Below are positions 1-5,357 of a stretch of DNA of 5,967 nucleotides, piece after piece. Under the pieces are notes generated by a model. That model ran no database searches and had not been told where the DNA came from. It worked only from the letters and a program-made list of their open reading frames with translations. Made by a program: the position numbers and the translations under genes. Within the stretch, counting starts at the first letter, position 1; every line of letters begins with the position of its first letter. Source of the DNA: Anaerolineales bacterium (lineage in GTDB: Bacteria; Chloroflexota; Anaerolineae; Anaerolineales; Villigracilaceae); assembly GCA_016789485.1 (NCBI GenBank), contig JAEURE010000182.1, positions 1 to 5,967 on the forward strand, given 5' to 3'.

Positions 1-457
1 GCTGGCGAATGGCGGTAACAACTTTCTTGCCGAGGTGCGCGCCCAATGCTTGTGAAAGACCGACTGTGGTTGTGGTCTTGCCTTCACCCAGCGGGGTGGG
101 GGTAATGGCGGTCACATCCACGTAAATGCCGTTGGGTTTTCCTTTTAATCGGTCCAGAATTTCAAGTTTTATTTTTGCTTTATATGGGCCGTACAATTCC
201 AGTTCGTTCTCGCGAATGCCCAACTCGCGGGCGATCTGCAGAATTGGTTTCAATTTTCCCGCTTGTGCGATATCAATGTCTGAAGGCACAGGGCGGAGGA
301 GCTTTAACTTTGTCGGTTGAAATTTGGAACTTACTTTCGCAGGAGCGGCCTTTTTTGCCACAACCTTCTTCCCCTTTGAGGACGCTGTCACAACTTTTTT
401 AGCTGCTTTTGGTTTTGTCTTCCCGATTTTCTTAGCGGGCATTGCCTTGGTTGCCAT
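1..457 (-). CDS. fhs: Formate-tetrahydrofolate ligase, N-terminal part (cut by left window edge)
   Basis: Translating the minus strand from the ATG at 457 gives 152 open codons running off the left edge. The protein would make 10-formyl-THF from formate, THF and ATP in the cytoplasm, for the C1 pool or the methyl branch of the Wood-Ljungdahl route. Residues 58-80 read [20 protein letters not shown], the usual start region of the family, and residues 121-130 read [10 protein letters not shown], the family's ATP-binding P-loop signature. The oddity is residues 1-56. Family members normally start close to the SDIDIAQ segment, but here a tail rich in Lys, Ala, Pro and Val precedes it, with 16 Lys and no acidic residue in the first 50. 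The start is supported by AAGGAG seven bases upstream. A GTG at codon 57 is an alternative start but has no ribosome binding site. Family identity is nearly certain; the tail's role is unknown. Confidence 0.95.
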   Translation of the reverse strand, partial: MATKAMPAKKIGKTKPKAAKKVVTASSKGKKVVAKKAAPAKVSSKFQPTKLKLLRPVPSDIDIAQAGKLKPILQIARELGIRENELELYGPYKAKIKLEILDRLKGKPNGIYVDVTAITPTPLGEGKTTTTVGLSQALGAHLGKKVVTAIRQ

Positions 458-464
458 AGGGACT

Positions 465-470
465 CTCCTT
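465..470 (-). promoter_or_regulatory. Shine-Dalgarno site of fhs
   Basis: AAGGAG on the minus strand ends seven bases before the ATG at 457. It is the strongest ribosome binding site in the window and decides that the lysine-rich tail of fhs is translated. Confidence 0.8.
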
Positions 471-498
471 GAAAATTATATATAATCGTACAGGCACT

Positions 499-527
499 AT
501 TATCGAATTTTTTGATGAAAAAAGCAA
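499..527 (-). promoter_or_regulatory. Candidate sigma70-type promoter of fhs
   Basis: On the minus strand TTGCTT (527-522) and GATAAT (504-499) are separated by exactly 17 bases. Transcription would start near 492 and give a leader of about 35 nt containing the Shine-Dalgarno. The -10 matches consensus in 5 of 6 positions, but the -35 only in its TTG. A nearby TATAAT (480-475) is a better -10 word but would place the start inside the ribosome binding site. This is inference from spacing only. Confidence 0.35.
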
Positions 528-542
528 GAGTTTTTCGTCATC
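514..542. other. Inverted repeat between ipk and fhs
   Basis: GATGA (514-518) pairs with TCATC (538-542), and five A (519-523) pair with five T (531-535), leaving a CG bulge and a 7-base loop. Read on the plus strand the stem is followed by five T (543-547), the form of a weak intrinsic terminator, but no plus-strand gene lies upstream. On the minus strand it sits just after the ipk stop codon but is followed by A, not T. It also overlaps the proposed fhs -35 box. It may limit read-through or antisense RNA, or it may be chance in AT-rich sequence. Confidence 0.25.
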
Positions 543-553
543 TTTTTGTCACC

Positions 554-1354
554 TCAGGCTTTCAGCAGCGTGCCTACGTTTTCACCCAGCAGTGCGCGTG
601 CCAGCAAGCCGTTCTCTTCCGCCGAAAAAATTTGCGCGGTCAATCCGTTTGTCTTTTGGATCAATGCAAGCATTTCCTCCACTTTGGCTTTCATCCCACC
701 AGTGACATCTGTGCTGGCCGAGCCGTGGATGCCTGCCCGCATCTTCCCATACTCTGAAAGTTGAATCTCTTTCACCAGCCTTGTCCTCGCTGGAAAATCC
801 TCCCACACGCCAGCTTCAATTCCCGCCAATAGAATACGGGAGGGGGAGAATTGCTCAACCAAAAATGTAAAAACATCCTCCGTGGAGAGGATCGTGCCGC
901 CGAGTTTCTCGTCGAAAGCCACATCGCCGTAGACAACCGGCAGAAGATGGACACCCAACGATTTTCGTATAGCCAATATGTTGTGATGGATTACTTTGCG
1001 ACCATTGGATACCATCGATGAAGATGGTGGAAAGGAGATGGCAGGCACGCCCGCATTGAAAAGCGATTCCATCACGTAGCGGTTCAATTCCGCAGCCTGA
1101 AAACGGACTTCGGCAAAGCCCTGCCATTGCTCAGGGGTTCGCACTCCGTCTCGTGTGCCATGTTTCTTTGCAGCGACATGCCCGAAGGAGCCGGAGCCGT
1201 GCCCCAGAATCAGAAGCAGGTCTGAGCGCGAATCCAGAACCGTTTTTATTTCCAGCGCCAGTTCTTGTAGTTTATCGAGTCTTGGGGTGTAAGGAGTATC
1301 CTTATCAGTGATCAACGATCCACCCAATTTGAGGAGCACGATTTCTTTTGTCAT
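554..1354 (-). CDS. ipk: Isopentenyl phosphate kinase
   Basis: This 266-residue cytoplasmic enzyme of the amino acid kinase superfamily would phosphorylate isopentenyl phosphate to isopentenyl diphosphate with ATP, the final step of the alternative (archaeal-type) mevalonate pathway. Visible motifs in order are VLLKLGGSLITDK (residues 6-18, nucleotide-binding loop), GHGSGSFGHVAAKKHG (51-66, with His59 at the position of the family's catalytic histidine), then PPSSS, VVYGDVAFD, a STEDV segment, and DVTGGMKAKVE near the C-terminus. Length is normal for the family. An ATG at 1405 would add 17 residues (MRKVDATFSRFCVKTFT). I prefer 1354 because the family starts only a few residues before the KLGGS motif and because 1405 would lie only 14 bp from the divergent start. 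No Shine-Dalgarno precedes 1354, which fits a leaderless start. It reads toward fhs, 96 bp away. Fosfomycin kinase and other amino acid kinases are less likely given the histidine motif. Confidence 0.92.
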   Translation of the reverse strand: MTKEIVLLKLGGSLITDKDTPYTPRLDKLQELALEIKTVLDSRSDLLLILGHGSGSFGHVAAKKHGTRDGVRTPEQWQGFAEVRFQAAELNRYVMESLFNAGVPAISFPPSSSMVSNGRKVIHHNILAIRKSLGVHLLPVVYGDVAFDEKLGGTILSTEDVFTFLVEQFSPSRILLAGIEAGVWEDFPARTRLVKEIQLSEYGKMRAGIHGSASTDVTGGMKAKVEEMLALIQKTNGLTAQIFSAEENGLLARALLGENVGTLLKA

Positions 1355-1361
1355 GGTGAAA

Positions 1362-1370
1362 GTTTTAACA
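1362..1370 (-). promoter_or_regulatory. Candidate extended -10 element of ipk
   Basis: The minus strand reads TGTTAAAAC, a TGn extension followed by TAAAAC (4 of 6 match to TATAAT). Seven bases separate it from the ATG at 1354, so the transcript would begin at or one base before the start codon. No Shine-Dalgarno is present, which agrees with a leaderless mRNA. The -10 match is only moderate. A CATAAT at 1422-1417 is an alternative and would give a leader of about 55 nt. Confidence 0.3.
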
Positions 1371-1382
1371 CAGAATCGCGAA

Positions 1383-1399
1383 AAAGTGGCATCCACTTT
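1383..1399. repeat. 17-bp palindrome in the divergent control region
   Basis: AAAGTGGCATCCACTTT consists of two perfect 7-base arms around CAT. It lies between the two proposed -10 elements, 8 bp from the plus-strand one and 15 bp from the ipk one, and covers the -35 region of both. That is where a dimeric regulator controlling both genes would bind. On the minus strand the second arm runs into five T, so if ipk is transcribed from further upstream it could instead form a small terminator-like hairpin in the leader. Confidence 0.45.
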
Positions 1400-1404
1400 G
1401 CGCA

Positions 1405-1413
1405 TGCTATAAT
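1405..1413 (+). promoter_or_regulatory. Extended -10 promoter placed for a leaderless transcript
   Basis: TGCTATAAT is a perfect extended -10 (TG, one base, TATAAT). Six bases separate it from the ATG at 1420, so the usual start point seven bases downstream is the A of the start codon. No ribosome binding site precedes this ATG. The -35 position (1385-1390, AGTGGC) does not match consensus, as expected for an extended -10 promoter. Confidence 0.6.
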
Positions 1414-1419
1414 CGCATT

Positions 1420-2238
1420 ATGGATATTCGCGCAGGCGTTGTTGCACTTGTTTTTTTTGCCCTCATTGCCGCTTATTTTTCTGTACGCGCCGCCATTAAA
1501 ACCATGCAGATCGCGCGCAAGTTGTCTTTTTATAGTCTGCGGAAACGACACAACGCCAACGCGTGGAGATTGTTTTTTCTGGCTCTCGTTTTGCTGGGGT
1601 TTGCTTATTGGCTTCCGTTTTATGGCGAGCCGATGATCTATGTCTATTTTCCGCCGTCTCCCACGCCGTCTTTGACCCCGACGATCACGTTGACTCCCAC
1701 CATTACATTGACTCCCACCATCACGGTCCCGCCGACATTGACATTAACTCCCTCTGTTTCTGATACGCCCACATTAACTCTCACGCCTTTTTTGCCCGTT
1801 GCGATCGAGGCTTTGTTTGAAGGTCCTGTCACCCCGAACCCGGATGCCTTGTTCACAGCCATACAATTCTCCACTCAATTCGATGGACTTAATCCTGTCG
1901 ATCCCCAAACTGTTTTTGAGCTTCCCATTACCACAATGTACGGCGGATTTGATTACAACAATACCATTCCCGGCGTGCAGTGGACGGCGCTTTGGTATGG
2001 CAACGGAAAGTTGGTGTGCTATGAAACCAAGCCCTGGGATGGCGGGACGGGCGGCATCGGCGGTTATACGGAATGTTCCAACCCTATTGACGGCTGGCAG
2101 CCTGGCGAATACGAGGTGCAAATTTTTATGGGCTATGAATGGAAAGTGGTTGGGCGTTTTCGGGTGCTTGGCGATCTTACAACTCCCAGCCCGCCTGCGA
2201 CAAACACACCAAGAGTAATACCTACTTCAACTCCATAG
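1420..2238 (+). CDS. Uncharacterised two-TM protein with Thr/Pro linker and extracytoplasmic beta-rich domain
   Basis: The family is not recognised. Two hydrophobic helices lie at residues 5-22 and about 51-66. The loop between them (23-50) carries many Arg and Lys, so by the positive-inside rule the loop is cytoplasmic and the rest lies outside. Residues 78-126 form a Thr/Pro linker with three tandem LTPTIT units. Residues 127-251 look like a compact beta-sandwich-type domain, with alternating hydrophobic strands such as WTALWYGNGKLVCYE and GEYEVQIFMGYEWKVVGRFRV and Cys200 and Cys219 placed for a possible disulfide. The last 20 residues are again Thr/Pro-rich. Such linkers are common in surface proteins of Anaerolineae. 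The ATG at 1420 is chosen because a perfect extended -10 precedes it at leaderless spacing. The thioesterase gene follows after 11 bp and is probably cotranscribed. A sensor or cell-surface role is only a guess. Confidence 0.85.
   Translation: MDIRAGVVALVFFALIAAYFSVRAAIKTMQIARKLSFYSLRKRHNANAWRLFFLALVLLGFAYWLPFYGEPMIYVYFPPSPTPSLTPTITLTPTITLTPTITVPPTLTLTPSVSDTPTLTLTPFLPVAIEALFEGPVTPNPDALFTAIQFSTQFDGLNPVDPQTVFELPITTMYGGFDYNNTIPGVQWTALWYGNGKLVCYETKPWDGGTGGIGGYTECSNPIDGWQPGEYEVQIFMGYEWKVVGRFRVLGDLTTPSPPATNTPRVIPTSTP
1672..1725 (+). repeat. Three tandem 18-bp units encoding LTPTIT
   Basis: Units at 1672-1689, 1690-1707 and 1708-1725 each encode LTPTIT. The second and third differ at only two positions, both silent, while the first differs more. 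A degraded continuation (VPPTLT, LTPSVS) follows. The repeat forms the core of the linker in the surrounding protein and is a likely site of copy-number change. Confidence 0.8.
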
Positions 2239-2242
2239 GTGA
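2237..2242 (+). promoter_or_regulatory. Shine-Dalgarno of the thioesterase gene overlapping the previous stop codon
   Basis: AGGTGA lies seven bases before the ATG at 2250 and shares two bases with the TAG stop at 2236-2238. This position suggests that ribosomes ending the upstream gene re-initiate here, and it selects 2250 over the upstream in-frame ATG at 2139. Confidence 0.55.
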
Positions 2243-2249
2243 ATCAAAC

Positions 2250-2744
2250 ATGACAGAAAAAGCATTTCAAGATTACTATCCCGACCACATGGCACATTGT
2301 TATGGATGCGGCAGCTTAAATGAATTGGGACATCAGATCAAAAGCCATTGGGACGGGGAAGAATCCGTTGCGTATTTTCAACCCAAGCCGTTTCACACAG
2401 CCATACCGGGCTATGTCTATGGCGGGCTGCTGGCTTCGTTGATCGATTGTCACGGTACGGGCACGGCGGCGGCGGCAGGGTACCGCGCCGAAAACCGCGC
2501 CATGGACACGGAACCGCCCCTGCGTTATCTGACTGCTTCCCTGCACGTGGACTATCTCAAACCCACGCCCATGGGTCCCAGGTTGGAAGTCCGCGGGAAG
2601 GTGAAGGAAATTAAGGGGCGTAAAGTTGTAATTGAAGAGTGGATCGTGGCGAATGGAGTCATTACCGTGCGCGGCGAGTTGGTAGCGGTGCAGGTACCCG
2701 ACGCGTTGGTATTGGAGTTATTGAAAGAAAAGGATAAGGGATGA
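2250..2744 (+). CDS. PaaI-like hotdog-fold thioesterase
   Basis: This 164-residue cytoplasmic protein has the layout of the PaaI/4HBT hotdog superfamily, whose members hydrolyse acyl-CoA thioesters. Residues 16-32 (HCYGCGSLNELGHQIKS) resemble the CFGCG-type N-terminal motif of many PaaI-like proteins. Residues 54-72 (GYVYGGLLASLIDCHGTGT) match the central helix of the fold, usually HGG followed by an acidic residue; Asp66 is the candidate catalytic residue. Residues 95-105 (TASLHVDYLKP) and 112-147 form the remaining beta strands, including the family's typical VDYLKPTP turn. The canonical His before the GG is Tyr57 here, so substrate or mechanism may differ. The start at 2250 is preferred over an in-frame ATG at 2139 because the earlier codons overlap the upstream gene and are not family-like. 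It is probably cotranscribed with the upstream membrane protein. The substrate cannot be predicted. Confidence 0.85.
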   Translation: MTEKAFQDYYPDHMAHCYGCGSLNELGHQIKSHWDGEESVAYFQPKPFHTAIPGYVYGGLLASLIDCHGTGTAAAAGYRAENRAMDTEPPLRYLTASLHVDYLKPTPMGPRLEVRGKVKEIKGRKVVIEEWIVANGVITVRGELVAVQVPDALVLELLKEKDKG

Positions 2745-2822
2745 AGTGGGAGTAGAAAGCAGTGAGATGGCGTGTGCTGGGTGTAATTCGTTTTTCATTT
2801 TATTTTGCTTTCATTATTAAAA
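2745..2822. other. Convergent intergenic stretch, AT-rich
   Basis: This stretch follows the thioesterase stop. It contains a T-rich run (about 2788-2813) but no clear hairpin ahead of it, so I cannot assign a plus-strand terminator. I see no gene or RNA in it. Confidence 0.4.
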
Positions 2823-2838
2823 GTAGTCTCGAGACTAC
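2819..2838 (-). terminator. Candidate intrinsic terminator of the SPFH-psuG operon
   Basis: GTAGTCTCGAGACTAC (2823-2838) is a perfect 16-bp palindrome. In RNA it folds as a 6-bp stem with a UCGA tetraloop. Read on the minus strand it is followed at once by TTTTAAT, and it lies 37 bp beyond the psuG stop codon. The U tract is short, so termination may be partial. Confidence 0.5.
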
Positions 2839-2879
2839 CAGACTACCCAGCTATCTGAATACGAAACTACCAAACTAAA
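2832..2879. repeat. Degenerate array of six 8-bp repeats
   Basis: In register from 2832 the sequence reads AGACTACC twice perfectly, then CAGCTATC, TGAATACG, AAACTACC and AAACTAAA, which match the first unit at 4, 5, 7 and 5 of 8 bases. The left arm of the adjoining palindrome is the same word inverted (GTAGTCT). The array reaches the last codon and stop of psuG. It resembles short tandem intergenic repeats known from other bacteria, but I do not recognise the family. Confidence 0.5.
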
Positions 2880-3801
2880 TTGCCCATTCCTTCTTTTTGG
2901 TGTTCATCTCCTGCGCGATCTCGGCGGCGAGGCGGGCGTTGCTGAGCAGCAGGGCCAGGTTGGAATTCAACGATTTGCCCTTGGTCAATTCACTGATACG
3001 CCCCAGCAAAAATGGGGTGAGTTTTTGCCCGTGGATTCCCTGCTGGATGGCTTCGGCGGAGGCTTGGGCAATGATCGGTTCCATGCTGGACTTTGGAATT
3101 GCGAACTTTTCTGGAATTGGATTCGTGACGAGAATGCCGCTTTTCATCCCCAAATTCCAATGCGCTTTGGCAAAGTCTGCAACTTCTTCGGGGGTGTCCA
3201 GGCGGGCGCTGACGCCCAATCCGCTTTCACGGGAATAGAAGGCGGGGAATTCGTCCGTTTTATAACCGATGACCGGCACGCCCATGGTTTCAAGATATTC
3301 GAGGGTGGCGGGCAGATCAAGAATGGCTTTCGCGCCAGCGCAGACGACCACCGTTGGAATCTCTGCCAGCGAACGCAGGTCTGTGGAAATATCAAAAGCT
3401 GATTCTTTGTGCACGCCGCCAATGCCACCTGTGGCAAAGACTTTGATGCCTGCCATGTTCGCGGCATACATGGTGCCTGCCACTGTGGTGCCGCCGTTCG
3501 CTTTTTTGACGATGGCGGTGGCGAAGTCTCGATGGCTGACTTTCAGCGTGGAGTCCGCTTCAGCAAGCCGAACCAGTTCCTGGTCAGAGAGTCCGATGCG
3601 GATCTTTCCATCCAGCAGGGCAATGGTGGCAGGAGTCGCGCCGTTGTCACGCACCTGTTTTTCCATATCCCGCGCGAGTTGAAGGTTTTGCGGGTGGGGC
3701 AGTCCATGTGTAATGACGGTGGATTCGAGGGCGACGATCGGCGTGCCTAAATTGAGCGCGCGGGTGATTTCGGGGGAGAGTTGAAAGTTGGGATGTTTCA
3801 T
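2875..3801 (-). CDS. psuG: Pseudouridine-5'-phosphate glycosidase
   Basis: This 308-residue cytoplasmic enzyme cleaves the C-C glycosidic bond of pseudouridine 5'-phosphate to uracil and ribose 5-phosphate with a divalent metal, in pseudouridine salvage. Visible motifs are VALESTVITHGLPHPQN (residues 23-39, with Glu26 at the family's catalytic Glu), the NGATPATIALLDGKIRIGL segment (53-71), NGGTTVAGTMYAAN (102-115), FATGGIGGVHK (122-132), FDISTDL (136-142, acidic residues likely near the metal) and VVCAGAKAILDLPATLEYLE (151-170), whose Lys158 corresponds to the lysine that opens the ribose ring in the E. coli enzyme. Length is normal and all key residues are present. It is last in the operon. 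Its ATG lies two bases after the stop of the SPFH-like gene (TAACTATG) without a good ribosome binding site, so translation is probably coupled. The kinase PsuK that makes its substrate is not in the window. Confidence 0.95.
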   Translation of the reverse strand: MKHPNFQLSPEITRALNLGTPIVALESTVITHGLPHPQNLQLARDMEKQVRDNGATPATIALLDGKIRIGLSDQELVRLAEADSTLKVSHRDFATAIVKKANGGTTVAGTMYAANMAGIKVFATGGIGGVHKESAFDISTDLRSLAEIPTVVVCAGAKAILDLPATLEYLETMGVPVIGYKTDEFPAFYSRESGLGVSARLDTPEEVADFAKAHWNLGMKSGILVTNPIPEKFAIPKSSMEPIIAQASAEAIQQGIHGQKLTPFLLGRISELTKGKSLNSNLALLLSNARLAAEIAQEMNTKKKEWAI

Positions 3802-3803
3802 AG

Positions 3804-5357
3804 TTAATAGGGGATGTGTTTGGCGATGTCTCGCAGCGCCTTGTCGATTTTTGCGATTTCTTCCTGAATTTCGTTCTCGGGTTTGGCTTCCTTTTGGATC
3901 AGGTCGCGCGCCACGATGATTTCCTTGCGAAACGCGCCCAGCATTTCGCGGGCGGTCTCTTCCGGTTTTTTGGCTGTTTCCGGGTTGACCAGTTTTTCAA
4001 GATACGGCGCGACGTTGAGGTTTGGGTCGTTTTCAAGCATGAGCCTGATCTCGCGCAGTTCCGGGATGAGATCCTTTTCGAAGTTCAGGATGACAACGTT
4101 GTTGATCAGCTCGATGAGTTCCTCCGTCTGATATTTTTTTGTGAGCTTCTCGATATTTTTCTGGCGTTTGGAATTTTCATCGATCAAGTTCCATCCATCT
4201 TTCAGTTTTTTGTCGATAATGGGGGATGCCACTTTCCATGTGCCAATGTCGATCCATTGGATGGAAACGCCAAGATCCGCAGCCTTTTTATGAAAGTCTG
4301 CATTAAGAAATTGAGCGGCGATATTCGGGCGCGGCTCTTTATTTTTTGGAAGAGGCTTGCCGATCTGGTGCGCGGCATGTGCGCCTGTCATTTCCACGCG
4401 CATCTGGGCAACGGTCTCTTCGTTTTTGGCGATGGTATCAAGTTCTTTTTGGCCGATGCTGGCAAACAGGTTGCTGTCGCTTAATGTATGTGAAGAGATC
4501 AGCCTTTCCAGTTCGGTTTTCACCAGGGGAATTACAGTCGTGTCCCAGGGGAAGGATACGCCTGAGGAGGAAGAGGGCGGCGGTGTGATGGTTATCTGTT
4601 TGTAGACGAGTGCCTGCAGTGCGCTCTCTTCGAAGGAGTACGGATCGTTTTCATTGCTGTCTGTGTTTTGTGAACGCAGAACGCTGAACCTGATCTTGAT
4701 GTCCAACGCTTCGATCGGGACCCCGTCTTTTGTGCGGGCTTTGACGGAGATATTGTCAACGAATTGATCCCGCAGGTTGATGACGGCGTACTCGCGCATG
4801 CCCACTTGATCATGCCTGCCAATCTCACGGATGCGCTCGAACCTGCCAAGGTTCCACGGTTCGCCACGCGCATAAATAACTTCGGGTTCACCGTCCAGCT
4901 TTTCGAGCAGCGCGGCGCTGCCGAGGTTTACCTGTATTTGTCCGGGTCCGCCGATGAGGATGATGGGCGAGAGTTCGTCTTCTTCAGAGATCCTGCCTTC
5001 GTTGATGGTGATGTATTCGTGGCCGTATCCGAAAGCGACTTCTTCGATAAATTCCATGGCGATGGTTTCATCGTTGAGTTCGAAAATATCCTCCAGATAT
5101 TGAGCGGCCTTTTGTTTTGCCAGGGTGTAGACAACCCAAAGCAGCGGGGCGTATTTTAGAAAACTGAGGAAAACGATCACTGCGCGGTGTTGGGGCAGGT
5201 CGGCAGTGAAAATGGTAAAGAGTATGGTTATGCTGCTGAGCATCACCCAGGCTACGATACCGGTCAGGAAGCGCCAGCGGTTTCGGATTCCAACGCTTTC
5301 CTCGCTTAAGCCAAAGACTTGAGATGCCACTTCGTCGCGCCGTCTGGATGATCTCAT
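3804..5357 (-). CDS. Membrane-anchored SPFH/band-7-like protein, two TM helices
   Basis: This 517-residue protein is not one I can name. It has a basic N-terminus (RSSRRR), hydrophobic helices at about 31-51 and 59-80 joined by a short loop, and a large remainder predicted to be cytoplasmic. Residues 132-228 resemble the start of an SPFH (stomatin/prohibitin/flotillin/HflK) domain: the IILIGGPGQIQVN strand, LGRFERIREIG, and NISVKARTKDGVPIEALDIKIRFSVL, the common 'T.DG' two-strand unit. Residues 275-298 and the LGVSIQWIDIG strand at 362-372 match later SPFH elements. A Pro/Ser patch (259-265) interrupts the domain. The C-terminal region (380-517) is charged and helical, possibly coiled coil. 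SPFH proteins form membrane-bound oligomeric scaffolds. It overlaps the upstream gene by ATGA and is followed by psuG after two bases. The start is fixed by that overlap; only a weak GGCGGG lies upstream. Confidence 0.75.
   Translation of the reverse strand: MRSSRRRDEVASQVFGLSEESVGIRNRWRFLTGIVAWVMLSSITILFTIFTADLPQHRAVIVFLSFLKYAPLLWVVYTLAKQKAAQYLEDIFELNDETIAMEFIEEVAFGYGHEYITINEGRISEEDELSPIILIGGPGQIQVNLGSAALLEKLDGEPEVIYARGEPWNLGRFERIREIGRHDQVGMREYAVINLRDQFVDNISVKARTKDGVPIEALDIKIRFSVLRSQNTDSNENDPYSFEESALQALVYKQITITPPPSSSSGVSFPWDTTVIPLVKTELERLISSHTLSDSNLFASIGQKELDTIAKNEETVAQMRVEMTGAHAAHQIGKPLPKNKEPRPNIAAQFLNADFHKKAADLGVSIQWIDIGTWKVASPIIDKKLKDGWNLIDENSKRQKNIEKLTKKYQTEELIELINNVVILNFEKDLIPELREIRLMLENDPNLNVAPYLEKLVNPETAKKPEETAREMLGAFRKEIIVARDLIQKEAKPENEIQEEIAKIDKALRDIAKHIPY

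Noticed and set aside
475..480. TATAAT on the minus strand as the fhs -10 box
   Set aside because: Transcription would begin near 468, inside the Shine-Dalgarno, and the -35 position reads ATAATA. The GATAAT at 504-499 fits better.
1355..1405. Upstream ATG at 1405 as the ipk start, adding 17 residues
   Set aside because: The added residues do not resemble the family N-terminus, no ribosome binding site precedes this ATG, and it would leave only 14 bp to the divergent start and overlap the promoter and palindrome.
1644..1874. Gly/Val-rich reading frame on the minus strand opposite the Thr/Pro linker
   Set aside because: It is the complement of the LTPTIT repeat and has no start signals; its repetitiveness comes from the plus-strand gene.
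2139..2249. Upstream in-frame ATG (2139) for the thioesterase
   Set aside because: The extra 37 residues overlap the previous gene in another frame and lack hotdog-family character; AGGTGA supports 2250.
2745..2874. tRNA, small RNA or CRISPR repeat in the convergent gap
   Set aside because: No cloverleaf can be formed, and the 8-bp repeats have no spacers and are too short for CRISPR.
3269..3682. Plus-strand frame inside psuG
   Set aside because: It is antisense to conserved psuG motifs with no family resemblance of its own.
3816..4484. 222-codon plus-strand frame inside the SPFH-like gene
   Set aside because: It is rich in Phe, Leu and Asp as expected for the antisense of a Lys/Glu/Ile-rich helical protein, has no recognisable motif, and runs fully within a better supported gene.
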